From Hirundichthys speculiger (Eukaryota; Chordata; Actinopteri; Beloniformes; Exocoetidae), in contig JAGFBZ010000720.1 of the NCBI GenBank assembly GCA_018398805.1, forward strand, positions 1 to 64,000: a stretch of DNA of 64,000 bases, in the 5' to 3' direction. A program made the position numbers and the translations under genes. The notes below the pieces were generated by a model, which saw nothing but the letters and a program-made list of their open reading frames with translations, searched no databases and had not been told where the DNA came from. This document shows positions 25,740-36,605 of this stretch, one piece after another; the stretch's first letter is position 1, and each line of letters opens with the position of its first letter.

Positions 25740-26605
25740 GAAAACTTAAAATATCAAGGCAACATGATGCAAGAGATTTCTGAATTTTCTCACTTTTGCC
25801 AGCTGTTGTTGACTTAACTAGGTTTTTTAAGTTTTGCCAAGAGTTCTGCCAACTTGGATCTTTTTGTTCACTTTATGAGGATAATACTGTGAGACTAATA
25901 CAGAATTTCTTGCTTGAATGCAATGTATTTCTACCTTCACCAAACACAGATTTTTGTGTTGAATTAATGAACAATTTTTCCCATCAATGTCATGTATTTC
26001 TACTTTCTTTAAATATATATATTCTTGTTGTATAAATACACAATTATTCCTTCAATGGCATATATTCCTTGATTCACCCAACACAAATATTCTTGTTGAA
26101 TAAATAAAATTTATTTTTGCTATAATTTTACATTCAAAACTGCTCAATGGATAATTAATAATACACAATCAGTTTACCAGTGAACAACAGTAAAACCATC
26201 ATTAAATGCATGTGTAAAAAAACATACATACTGTTCTTTTAGTCTAGTAACATTTGGAGTGAATCTTCCTCAATGCTGAGTATTTTAAATCAATGCTAGT
26301 CTTAGTGAACACGTATATTATGATTACCCTCCATCCCCCCTCACGGTTGGCGGCTTCTGAATTTACACGTTAACACTGAATTACTTTGTGCCATTTGACT
26401 ATTTGTTGACTTTACATGTGAACAGCCATTTGGCTTTTTTTTGCATTAACACATTCAAGCTTTACTTAAACAATAATGAAATTAACATTTGAAACACTAG
26501 ACACCTTTTGGCAACTGCTGAATTATTATATAATCCAGAGGTGAGGCAGATGAACTTTGTTTTGTTTTACATGAGTGTAACAATGCACTCAAACTACAAT
26601 AACAG
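25740..26605. other. 3' flank of the accessory gene within the element
   Basis: A/T-rich, non-coding sequence between the element's left end and the gene's stop codon. No repeat array is evident. Confidence 0.45.
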
Positions 26606-27826
26606 TCACAGTACAAGCTTCGCTTTCAGTGACCTTGTGTGCTGTGAGTATCGAGAGCCACCGGGCGAAAAAAAGATGGTCTGAATTGCCTCAAAGGAGT
26701 ACCTCATCTGTTTTGGATAATCAATTTTGAGGGCATACAGGAGTCCGAAGAGGTATGCCATGGCAGCAGAGAGGTTTAGAATATTATGAAGCACAATGTC
26801 CCCTTCCAACACAACCACCTGGTCTCGCACAGTGTTGTCGGCTTCATGTAGCACAGTAAGGATGGCAACAGATGCACCTTGCAGCACTGATGCCAAAATG
26901 TCAGTGTCCTGAGGAAGGAGAACAGGTACATTATTCAGAGCTTAGAAAAAGTAAGACAGTAGAAAGAGAGCATTTTCTGAAGAAAAAAAAAAAAAATGTG
27001 TGAGCTCTGAAAAATTTTTCAATAAGTAATTAGCTGCATGACCTGAATTATTTGTCTTTCCTGCAGTTACTATTACTTACCAAGCACTTCAGGAAAAACG
27101 TGGTTGCATCTTCACGGAGGTAGATAGGCAGGCCTCTCAGTGCTGCTGTTTTCTGGTGGGACACAATGTCAGATGTCTAAAAGTGGAAGACAAGTAATTC
27201 AATTAGTATAGTACTGTAATGTTGTCATTCCTAATAAGAAAGTATATTCATGCTCTTCTAAAACTGCCAGGCAAAAGAGCAGTTCACTGACCTGATCATC
27301 AAGTTGATCAAGGAGGTCCTCCATCTCCTGACCAAAAGCTCCTTTCTTAGACCTGTAGATTTTCAGCAGGCCAGGCCCAAATTTGTCAAGGGATGCATTG
27401 AAAGTCCCCAGGAGGTCTTTGCTTGTGATACGATGAAATTCCTTAGATATCTTAACAAGAAAACAAAAAAAAATATTATCAATTTTCAAACCATAATGTC
27501 AGAATTTCTTACAGGAAGTTATTGGATAACTTGTTATGAGTCTGCACCATGTTAAATATCTGACCATTTTTCTGTGACGATAGATTACATACTAAAATGC
27601 AACACACGCAATAAAGAACATCATTTTGAACCATGGATTTTGAGGATTAAAAATTCAATAAAAAGGGTGACTATGCCACATCCATAAGTTGCAGAAAGTG
27701 AATTACTCCTTGGAAGACAAAAAAAAAAAAAAAAAAACACATTCTTACCTGATTAAAAATTTTGTTTTGATGTTTTAAGAGGGTCGCTTGACTGGAGCTG
27801 GAGAATTTACAAAGCCGGCACTGCAT
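26606..27826 (-). CDS. Intact four-exon zinc-finger accessory gene inside the CACTG element
   Basis: Exons on the minus strand are 27749-27826, 27292-27450, 27081-27176 and 26606-26908, giving 26, 53, 32 and 100 codons. Every intron is GT-AG and phase 0, and no stop interrupts the 211-residue product. Exon 1 has a small finger (MQCRLCKF...LLKHQNK; CxxC plus one His). Exons 2-3 are helical (DLLGTFNASLDKFGPGLLKI; HQKTAALRGLPIYLRED). Exon 4 has VVVLEGDIVLHN and ALKIDYPKQMRYSFEAIQ. The C-terminal half resembles exons 2-4 of the SAM-domain ORF2 at 13721. The function is unknown; I infer an element-encoded partner protein. The ATG was chosen as the first in frame before the finger; an upstream leader exon is possible because CTTCAG precedes it. 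Confidence 0.65.
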
Positions 27827-28064
27827 GGAATCCTCCACTGAAGCACAAGAGACACAAATAGCATGAATAGCATTTTCACAACAGCAGCCCTCTTCACCAC
27901 GAGGGCAGAAATAAAATAAGGTACCTTTTTAATGTTGTTGAGCCACACACAGTCAAGGATGGCAGGAGCAGAACATGGACAGAGAAGATTCACGGGAACT
28001 GGAGCGATGATTTCCGCGGCCCACACACTGGCACCGACCCTCTCCCGGCAGTGCGGTCCGGCTC

Positions 28065-28335
28065 TGTCGGATCTCCGTCGTCTCGTCCAGCTGACAGGCT
28101 TCCTTCGACTCTGTATCGTTTATTCCCAGGCCGCATCGGATCTCCGTCGTCTCGTCCAGCTGACAGGCTTCCTTCGACTCTGTATCGTTTATTCCCAGGC
28201 CGCATCGGATCTCCGTCGTCTCGTCCAGCTGACAGACTTCCTTCGACTCTATATCGTTTATTCCCAGGCCGCATCGGATCTCCGTCGTCTAGTCAGGCTG
28301 GCAGGTTCCTCCGGCTCTGTTGCATTAGCTCTCAG
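28065..28335. repeat. 69-bp tandem repeat, four copies
   Basis: CGGATCTCCGTCGTC recurs at 28068, 28137, 28206 and 28275, a 69-bp period. The first three copies are nearly identical and the fourth diverges. Because 69 is a multiple of three, both strands show repeating ORFs, which I regard as spurious. The array lies upstream of the minus-strand accessory gene, so it could be promoter or leader sequence. Confidence 0.85.
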
Positions 28336-28367
28336 GCCGACAGCGTCGTGACAAAGTCCCGGCAATG

Positions 28368-28511
28368 CAATTAGCTACTGGCTTAGTAGCTAAATCTGGC
28401 AAACTTTCGTCGTCGGATGAATTATCCTCCCCAACGAATCAATTAGCTACTGGCTTAGCAGCTAACTCTGGCAAACGTTCTCCGTCGGATGATTTATCCT
28501 CTCGAACGGAT
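28368..28511. repeat. 72-bp tandem repeat, two copies
   Basis: CAATTAGCTACTGGCTTAG begins at 28368 and again at 28440. The copies differ at several positions. The array follows the 69-bp array directly. Confidence 0.8.
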
Positions 28512-30137
28512 AGTCTATCACTGTTGCAACTTTTTAAAGGGCTCTGGTCGAACTCCTCCGACAGAAACAGTAATAGCATCCAATTTCACTGGTAGTTTGG
28601 TCTCGTATTGGGAACAAAACTCCACGTAACTCTGCAGCACGCGGCCTCGTCTTGTCTCTCCTCCAGTTCTCTCCCGCACCTGCTCCTCCCGTGTCCACGC
28701 TCCACTCACGTCCAGCCACACCCCATCCCTCAAATGTCATTGGTTCCTCACAACAGTCTTCACCCAATTAAATATATCTCCCAACGTAATACACATGTCC
28801 TTTGTCTTACGTTAACCACATAATGAGCTCTCTTTTTTAAACAAAAACACTATAGCTCATCACACACAATACTAAACATTTTAAATGACATCATTCTCAG
28901 TAAGAAATAAACATCATTACAGATCAATACCTTTTTTAACCTTTTAACTCAAACATCATTTATTAAACCATGAATTTATAATATATTTTCAGAAATATAT
29001 TTCAACCGGGAAAGAGAAAAAACACTGGTTAATCTGTGAGCCAGTGTCGTTCTGTAGCACAACCCAGCAATGGCGGACGGGGTATTTCCGGGGGGCTGGC
29101 CCGAAAAGGTCTATATCTCCTACAAATATTCAAACAAGCCGGCGACAAACCTCGAGGTGGGTCTATGAAAGCGGGTTCCAGTCGCGATAAACGAACACCA
29201 TCAACCGTCGGCCGGCAGAGCTACGTAGTTCGGCCGGCCGACGGAGCTCTCCAGGCAGCTTGCTGCCTCTGCGAGGTCCCCCACCTCGGGGGACTTGCCA
29301 CTCCGTGGAGTTTCTCAACTTCAGGGCAAACTTCTAAACTGCTGTCATTTGGACAAACTAACCGCACAGCGGTGATCTAAACCCTTACTTTCTCGCATGA
29401 AAAAATATTAAAACTTTAAAAAGTGACGAAATAACACTGCTACAGCAGAAAATAAAACCACAAGTAATGGCGGCCCCGCGGAGGTGTTTTCTTTTTTCTG
29501 AGAGCGAGGCGGGCGGGCTCCGGTCGCGATTAACGAACACCATCGGTTTTTTTTTGCCGCCTTGTTTAACTTACCCAGTGTTGCACCGGATAAAAAATGC
29601 ACAACGTTGGCTTCACACCATTAAAGTTATTACTTACACCACTGAAATGACAGCTCTACATGCCTGCATAGCTAACGTACACGGATATGATCCTCCAAGC
29701 TCCGTTTACCCTATGAAAGCGTCTGCATGAAGGCGAGTCGCATGCGAAAAAGTTACCAACAAAAACATACAATGACCCTACAGTAAAAACAAAGTCAGTC
29801 ATGCACTAATTCAGCGTGATGGAGGTAAAAACACGCTTAACTTACCTGCTAGAGCGAAAGTTCAGCCAGCTCCCACCACACGGTTTCTGCTCCACAAAAT
29901 GTCGACAGGCACACCATGCGCAAAAGATTGAGTTGGCCCAACTTAACTCAAAAATCTGCTCAGAGATTTACAATTTCTTGTTGAGCTGAATTAAAAATAG
30001 TAGTTAAGTCAACAACGGGAGAAATTTGCTGGGCAGACAAGAGTTTATAGATTACTTATTGCAAAGCCACATTTCTGAGTCAGAATAATTTCAAAATTGT
30101 AATGAGATCAACAATTGCTAGTTATCATTTTTTCAGT
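28512..30137. other. GC-rich to A/T-rich non-coding part of the CACTG element
   Basis: This holds two GC-rich, CpG-containing blocks (about 28560-28740 and 29040-29320) and no recognised coding sequence. It would be the 5' side of the minus-strand accessory gene, so promoter elements are expected here, but none was identified. Confidence 0.45.
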
Positions 30138-30982
30138 GTAGTGACCTGAACACTGTCCTGCAGGAAGAATGGCTACAAATCCCTCTGACCACTGAGCAGG
30201 ACTTGTATATGTCAATCCCAATGAGTTGACACTGTATTGGCAGCAAAAGGAGGCTCTACACCATACTAATAAATGATTGTGCTCTAAAAGCAGGTGTTTC
30301 AGTTTCATTGTCCAACCCCTGTATATTATATTCAGCCTTGGATGCTGTTGCTCCTCTGGAAAAAAGGGTCTGTAACCATAGGAGCTCAGCTTCCTGGCAT
30401 AATTCACATATCTGCACACTGAAACAAAAAATGCTTAAAATGGAAAGGAAGTGGTTCTTATGTAAGTCTGTAGACTCCCATCGTGCCTGGAAAGATAGTC
30501 TAATAGTAATCAAAAAAGCCCATCTTATATCTTATTATTCATTGTTAATCGAAGAAAACAAAAATAACCCACATCTTCTGTTCATCACTGTAGCCAGTCA
30601 CTGTGAGGTTCTTTAGCTGTAAAATAATCAGAATTAGAGAGGAAATCAACCAAGCCCAAGCACCAACGGCTGTGGGCTTTTCTTCAGCTTCATTAGCTTC
30701 CTCTGGTCCTGACCTGACTCTGGACTGGTTCTCTCCTGTAGACCTCTATGAGTTGACCTCAACCATCAGTAAAGCTAAACCATCCACATGTCTACTGGAC
30801 TCCATCCCAACTCAACTTTCCAAAAATGTCTTGTTTTTTGTTGGTACATCATTATTAGATCAGATGAACCTATCCCTAAAATTAGGACATGTAACACAGA
30901 TTTTTAAAGTTTCAGTAATAAAACCTTTGGTTAAGAAACCATCTCTTGATCCAGACTTTTTTTTGGAATTTGTTGACCAACA

Positions 30983-31399
30983 TTTAAAGGTGGAGTAGGT
31001 GTTGTTTGAAAAATGGTTCCAGCAATCCAACTGAAGTGAGATTTTGAAAATATACACTTCCTCCCTCCTCCCAAAGGCTCCGCCTCCTCCTCTTCATCTC
31101 ACCCCTCGAAACCACGCCTTCACACGATTCACAACTACATTAACCACAGGGAGGGAGGGAGGGAGGGGTGGGTGGGAGTGCATTGATATTTGATGGATGT
31201 ATTTTGCAGCCAATCAAATTAGTGATCATCACTATTTTGATTGGTCAGAGTTTTTCTCTGATTATACCCTCTAGACTGGACCAAAACGTTTAGTTTTTTC
31301 CAAACATTTTATTTCAGTGGGTGCAATGGGAATGTGAAAAGGTTTTCAGGCAACATTGTAAAAAGTGTTGCAAAAAAAACCCACCTACCCCACCTTTAA
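30983..31399. mobile_element. MITE with AAGGTGGAGTAGGTG ends, in the LINE
   Basis: The left end (TTTAAAGGTGGAGTAGGTG) and right end (CACCTACCCCACCTTTAA) form inverted repeats with one mismatch. LINE coding sequence continues across the insertion. The interior is non-coding and holds a G-rich run at 31149-31177 with at least six GGG blocks. Confidence 0.85.
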
Positions 31400-33490
31400 T
31401 CTTCCATTTATATCTAAAATTGTAGAAAAAGTAGTTGAAGCCACCTAGATGACCACCTGCATAGAAATGATCTATTTGAAGTTTTTCAGTCAGGGTTTAG
31501 AACTCATCATAGCACAGAAACGGTGCTGGTTAGAGTCACCAACGACCTCCTCATGGCCTCAGACAATGGATTAGTGTTTATACTAGTTCTGCTTTTATAC
31601 CTTTGATCACAGCATTTTTACTGCACAGATTAGAGGATATTTCAGGATTAACGAGACAGAACGAGGCTGGTTCAAATCATATTCATCTGACAGGTTCCAG
31701 TTCATTCATGTTAATGATGTTTCTTCTGCACAGATGAGGGTCTGTGGCGTCCCACAGGGTTCAGTTTTAGGAATGATCCTCTTCACTCTATACATGCTGC
31801 CCAAGGGAAATATTTTCCAGATCCACAGCATAAATTGTCACTGCTATGCTGATGATACGCAGCTGTATTTATCTGTAGTTTTTAAATGCAAAAAGATATT
31901 TATTGACAAGAAAAAGAGGCTTAATACAGACTTGTGCTAGTCTAGGATCTCCTGAACTAATTGTGGAGAAATCGAATCATGTACAACAGGGGAAAGTTTA
32001 TATAGTCATAGCCAGGTCTAATTTCGGACAAGTTTTGGAATCAATCAGGCTTCTTTGACAGTTCCCAACATGTTTTTCTCTTAGACAATAACCAGCTGGG
32101 ATTTCTTATAAGAGACAGGGTATACTCCCTAACTGATCACTGGATCTCCCAAATTTGTTAAGCCTGGGGAACGTGTTCTTTTGGAAGAAACAAACAAACT
32201 CAGATGAACTCAGGGATTTTCCCGCAAAGGCTTAACAGCAAAGGCCTCACAGCTGTTAACAAGTTGTAGTTAAACTTTATGTAAAAAGATAAATATCATG
32301 TAAAATCATGTTGTTCAGACACCACATATCCATGAAACCAGATGAAACAGAACCATTCAGGCATGTTTTGAGGACATTAAGATGTAGATGTCCGCTAACT
32401 TTTTACTTTTAAATTTGGATAAAACAGAGGTTATTGTCTTTGGTCTCGAACACCTGAGGGATGCATTAGTCAATTTAGTGTTGGCCTCTAATAAAAATGT
32501 GAGAAACCTCTGAGTTATTCAGCCTATTGATCAGATTTGCCTTGTTTCACCTGCATAATATCTCTAAGATTAGGAGCATCCTCTCTCTGGTTGATGCTGA
32601 AAAACTAATTCACGCATTTGGTCACTCTTAGACTGGATTATTGTAATGCGTTATTAGCAAGATGTCCAAATAATTCTCTGAATATCCTCCAGCTGATTCA
32701 AAGTGCAGCACCGCAAGTACTGATAGGAATCATCAAGAGAGATCATGTCTCTCCCTCCATTGGCTTCCTGTTAAATTTTGAATCAAATTCAAAATTCTGC
32801 TATTCACCTCCACCTTTAAAACTAAACTGAAAATATTTCTTTTAATAAAGCCTGGAGTTAGTCTAAACAATAGTGGGTTAGGGCCAACAGTCATAGGAAT
32901 GGCTAAAGCCAAGAGTAGAGTAGGCTTGTCTTAATCATAGCCTCATCATAGCTATGCTGCTATAGGCCTAAGCTGCAGGGAGACACCAACATGATCTACT
33001 GAGCAGTGTCCTCACCTCTTTTCTTTCCCCTCCTTTCCTCAGCTGTATTCATAGTTCATTAGGAGCATCTCATAAATGTAACTGTGGTTCAATGTTCCAG
33101 TCGTTTTTGGGTTTTTTTATGCTGTCCTGCGCACCCTTGCATCCCTTTTCTTCTTTCTCCTCTCTGTCCTATCTCCCTCTTTTTTTCTTTCTTTACTCTG
33201 CTTGGGGACCTTCTTTTGGCAGGAAGATCCACCTTTGTGATCCAGGTCCTGCTTGAGGTTTCTTCCTCTTAAACTGAAGTTTTCCATTGCCACTGCTTGG
33301 CTTAAAGGTTTTTTTCTCTCCCACTTGGGAAGTTTTTTTTTTTTTTTTTTTTTAATTTTCTTTGATTAGGATTTAATAATATCATTTTAATTAATTATAT
33401 TTACTCGGAGGTCATGCTCGTGGTCTCTGTAAAGTGCCTAGAGACAAACTGCTTTGTGATAGATGCTATACAAATAAAATTGAATTCAAA

Positions 33491-35689
33491 ATTCAATTGA
33501 ATTATCTTGGATTAGCTCATGTTAACCCATGACACTGACTAACTTTACCCTACATTCATTCTGAGTGAATCTGTTTTAATTTCAGATTTCATTTTGGAGA
33601 TGACATCTGAATCAAGAGGGTTAGGGTTTTACACTCAGAACATGCAATGCTGTTGCTCATAAAGTTGGAATAATTTTGTTTTCAGACAAGCTAACTATCA
33701 AGAATGAATCACATTGTCACAATTATTGTAAGAGAAGAAGAAAAACATGTTTGATTACAACTTCATGGGCAACAGTTTATAAAGATGCACTGGTGATCCC
33801 GTCTTCAGTCCACCTCAACTCTCCACACGTGCATTAACAGAGATCCCACAAAGCTTCAAAATTCCCTCTGCAGTGTGTGCTTTCACAAAGGCATCGTGAA
33901 AGCAGCGCTCTGCAATGTGAAGATCTTCCGTTTCCTCTACTTTGCTGTCAACAGTCACCAACAAGTCTCTGATGTCTCTGGTCACTGATTGCTTTATTCA
34001 GTTGGCACTGAAAAAAATACACCAATAAAAAAAAAAAAAAAACTACAGAGTTGTTCCTGGGGAACACACACAGCAGTGCTCACCTCAGTTTACTGGTTGC
34101 TGTTGGAATTGACTGGAATTGTTGCTGGAATTGGCTGTCAGTGCATGATGGCAGTCTTGGCTGTTTTGGATTGTCCCTCCCCACCCCCCCCCAGAATGCA
34201 CCAGGCTGGTTGCTGATCCTGATCACCTGTGACTCTCTGCATTTAAGCTCCTCTCAGACCTACCCAGCTGTCAGATTGTCTGTGTTTTTGAACCAGCTTT
34301 ACCAAGTGTTCCTGACCCTGCTGACTTGTTTTAGTCAATCAACTAGTTGTCTTCACTAAAGGTCTAAACCAGTTCAGTTGATTGAATGAAACAAGTCAGC
34401 TGTGTTTCTGCATGGTTGGAACAAAAACTGAAGCCCTTTCATGGATCAGTTTGACACGCATGATCTAACCCAAAGACCCTAATTTTAGTGTGATGCAGCA
34501 GATTGCAGACGTGGTATAGTCTAATGACTTGATTGGGTTGTGTTATTTATTTATTGCATATGTAAAATATTACTTTTATGACTATAAATGTTAATTGCCG
34601 TTCATAAAAATGTCTGAAATATGTATTTTTTTTCCCCTCAGTTTAAGATCCCTGGCCTGTATTTTTATCCTTACCTGTTGTTTCAGTTTTAGCAGCTGCT
34701 GTATGCCAGTCACAGTAATTTGGTTTCTGCAGGTATTGTTCATCATATCGTATTTCAGATTGCACACAGGTGCTGGCCTGGACACTGAAGAGGTGCAGTC
34801 TAAGTTACCGGTGGCTTGTGGAGCTATTTTTAACTCCCCCAAGGGCTGTGCAGTGTATCGCCCGGTTTACAGTCTCATTGTTAAACTGTTTGAATCATTG
34901 ACACCTGAGTGAGCATGACAAGTGCAGAAAAGTTGAGACACCTTGTTAATTTTAATAAATGCTGTCATGAGGTGACTGTGGAGAGCACCCAAGCACTGGC
35001 AGCTGGATGAAGAGCAAAAGGAACCCTGGGAAAATAAAACAAAGGGAAAAAAACATCAGTCTGTAGTATAGAACAGGGAGAGGGAGAAAGAGAACTTGAC
35101 TTGGCACAGAGATGAAAAAACTAAATTACAAGAATCTGACACAGATCCCAGGAGACCTGATGGCATGTATACAAAAGGAAGAGATGCCACCCCACAGACA
35201 AAGCAGGTGTGTGGCATGAAACTTGGCATTAAGAAGGACAGGGAGCAAAACTTCATAGAATACTCAACAGTAGACTAGTTTAAAAAAAAAACCTGGAAAT
35301 TAAGTTAGAACATGAAACATTGAAATGCAAAGATCAACAAATAGAAGAGAGATTCAAAAAGAAAAGAAAAGAAAATCCCACAACATGTTTTTTAGATTAA
35401 CCTATACTATGACGAATTATAACTCTTAAATGTAAATTGCGACATTTTTACTGATTCATATAACAAAAGCTGTTATATCTGAAGTTGAAGTTGGCTTGTG
35501 AGAATTTTTCAGAAATTTAAAAACACGATGTACTAATGTAATTTCATTGTGCTGTGATGCTGGCTCAATGACATTAAAGGAATCTTGAAATAAAGGAATC
35601 TTGAAGGACTGGTTAAATGTATTCACATTTCTGTTATATTTACAAAGAATGCAATATTTTTTATAGCTTTGTGGTTCATTGACAAAGTT
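33491..35689. other. Gene-free stretch
   Basis: No recognised gene. It contains a poly-A run at about 34028-34042 and short ORFs without known motifs. Confidence 0.45.
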
Positions 35690-35912
35690 GAGTTCTCAAA
35701 CTTAAGGGCAGCACTGCAACTTGGTGCTTGGCTTTGTACCACACAGCTAGAAGGTTCTTGGTTCAAATCCTGGCTGAGGCTTTTTATCTGTGGAGATCAT
35801 ACACTATTTTGCCAAAAATATTCGCTCACCAGTCTTGACTCACATATGAGCTTTAGTTCATCTCATTCCTAATTAATATGACGTGGTTCCATCTTTGCAG
35901 CTAAGAACAGCT

Positions 35913-36287
35913 TCAACTCTTCTGGGAAGGCTGTCCACAAGGTTTAGGAGTGTGTTTATGGGGATTTTTTGTCCATTCTTTCAGAAGAACATTTGTGAGG
36001 TCAAACACTGATGTTGGCTGAGAAGGTCTGGCTCTCAGTCTCTGCTCTAATTCATCCCAAAGGTCTTCTATCAGGTTGAGGTCAGGACTCTGTGCAGGCC
36101 AGTCAAGTTCATCCCCACCAGACTCTTCCATCCATGTCTTTATGGACCTTGCTTTGTGCACTGGTGCACAGTCATGTTGGAAGAGGAAGGGGCCAGAATG
36201 TCCAAAATGTCTTGGTCTGCTGAAGCATTCAGAGTTCCTTTCACTGGAACTAAGGGGCCAAGCCCAGCTCCTGAAAAACAACCCCAC
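35913..36287 (-). pseudogene. Tc1-like transposase C-terminal part
   Basis: The 124-residue frame reads [16 protein letters not shown], holding the second catalytic Asp, and WPAQSPDLNLIEDLWDELEQ, holding the final acidic residue, then the C-terminus. Upstream frames (36156-36600 on the minus strand) contain the middle region in broken form. The transposase is cut at about 36605 by LINE insertion, so no full-length product is possible. Confidence 0.8.
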
Positions 36288-36605
36288 ACCATAACCCCCC
36301 CTCCACCAAACTTTACACTTGGACCAATGCAGTCAGACCAGTACCGTTCTCCTGGAAACCACCAAACCCAGACTCTTCCATCAGATTACCAGATGGAGAA
36401 GTGTGATTCTTCCCTCCAGAGAACCTTCCTCCACTGCTCTAGAGTCCAGTGGTGGCTGCTTTACACCACTGGATCAGTTCCTTTCCATTGTTCTTGGTGA
36501 TGTCTGGCTTGGATGCAGCTGCTCCACCATGGAAACCCATTCATGAAGCTCTCTGCTCTGTTGTTGAGCTAATCTGAAGGCCACATGAAGTCTGGAGGTC
36601 TGTGT

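Larger units (their letters stand above)
25717..30138 (-). mobile_element. Second CACTG...CAGTG element (4.4 kb) with a gene
   Basis: The left end is CACTGAGAAAT and the right end ATTTTTTCAGTG, with TA on both sides (25715-25716 and 30139-30140), and the flanking Tc1 transposase gene reads on across it. The ends match the EnSpm-like element at 9726 in form (CACTG/CAGTG) but not in subterminal repeats. No transposase ORF1 was found. The element carries one minus-strand spliced gene and a GC-rich region with two tandem arrays upstream of it. It is probably non-autonomous. Confidence 0.75.
24644..30321 (+). mobile_element. Tc1-like transposon split by a CACTG...CAGTG element
   Basis: The ends CAGGGGTTAGACAATGAAAC and its reverse complement are bordered by TA (24642-24643 and 30322-30323). 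Removing the segment rejoins LINE codons without a gap. The Tc1 itself is about 1.25 kb once the 25717-30138 insertion is discounted. Confidence 0.9.
23760..33490 (+). mobile_element. L2/CR1-type LINE, split by nested insertions
   Basis: Three LINE segments (23760-24643, 30322-30982, 31400-33490) join into one element of about 3.6 kb. The first codes for the start of an AP endonuclease (LLNIRSFGSNSVLVIDLIME, then FCLSETWLQEEEY). The second covers the linker to the reverse transcriptase (SPVDLYELTSTISKAKPS). The third has a GVPQGSVLGMILFTLYM motif and CYADDTQLYLS, which holds the catalytic YADD at about 31840, and ends in ATACAAATAAAATTGAATT. Stops and frameshifts are scattered through it, so it is dead. 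The order and orientation of the parts are intact. Confidence 0.8.

Noticed and set aside
28051..28374. Repetitive ORFs on both strands over the 69-bp array
   Set aside because: The period is a multiple of three, so open frames are expected. Both strands are open and no domain is seen.
28065..28511. CRISPR-like array
   Set aside because: The repeats are directly adjacent tandem units without unique spacers, in a vertebrate-type sequence.
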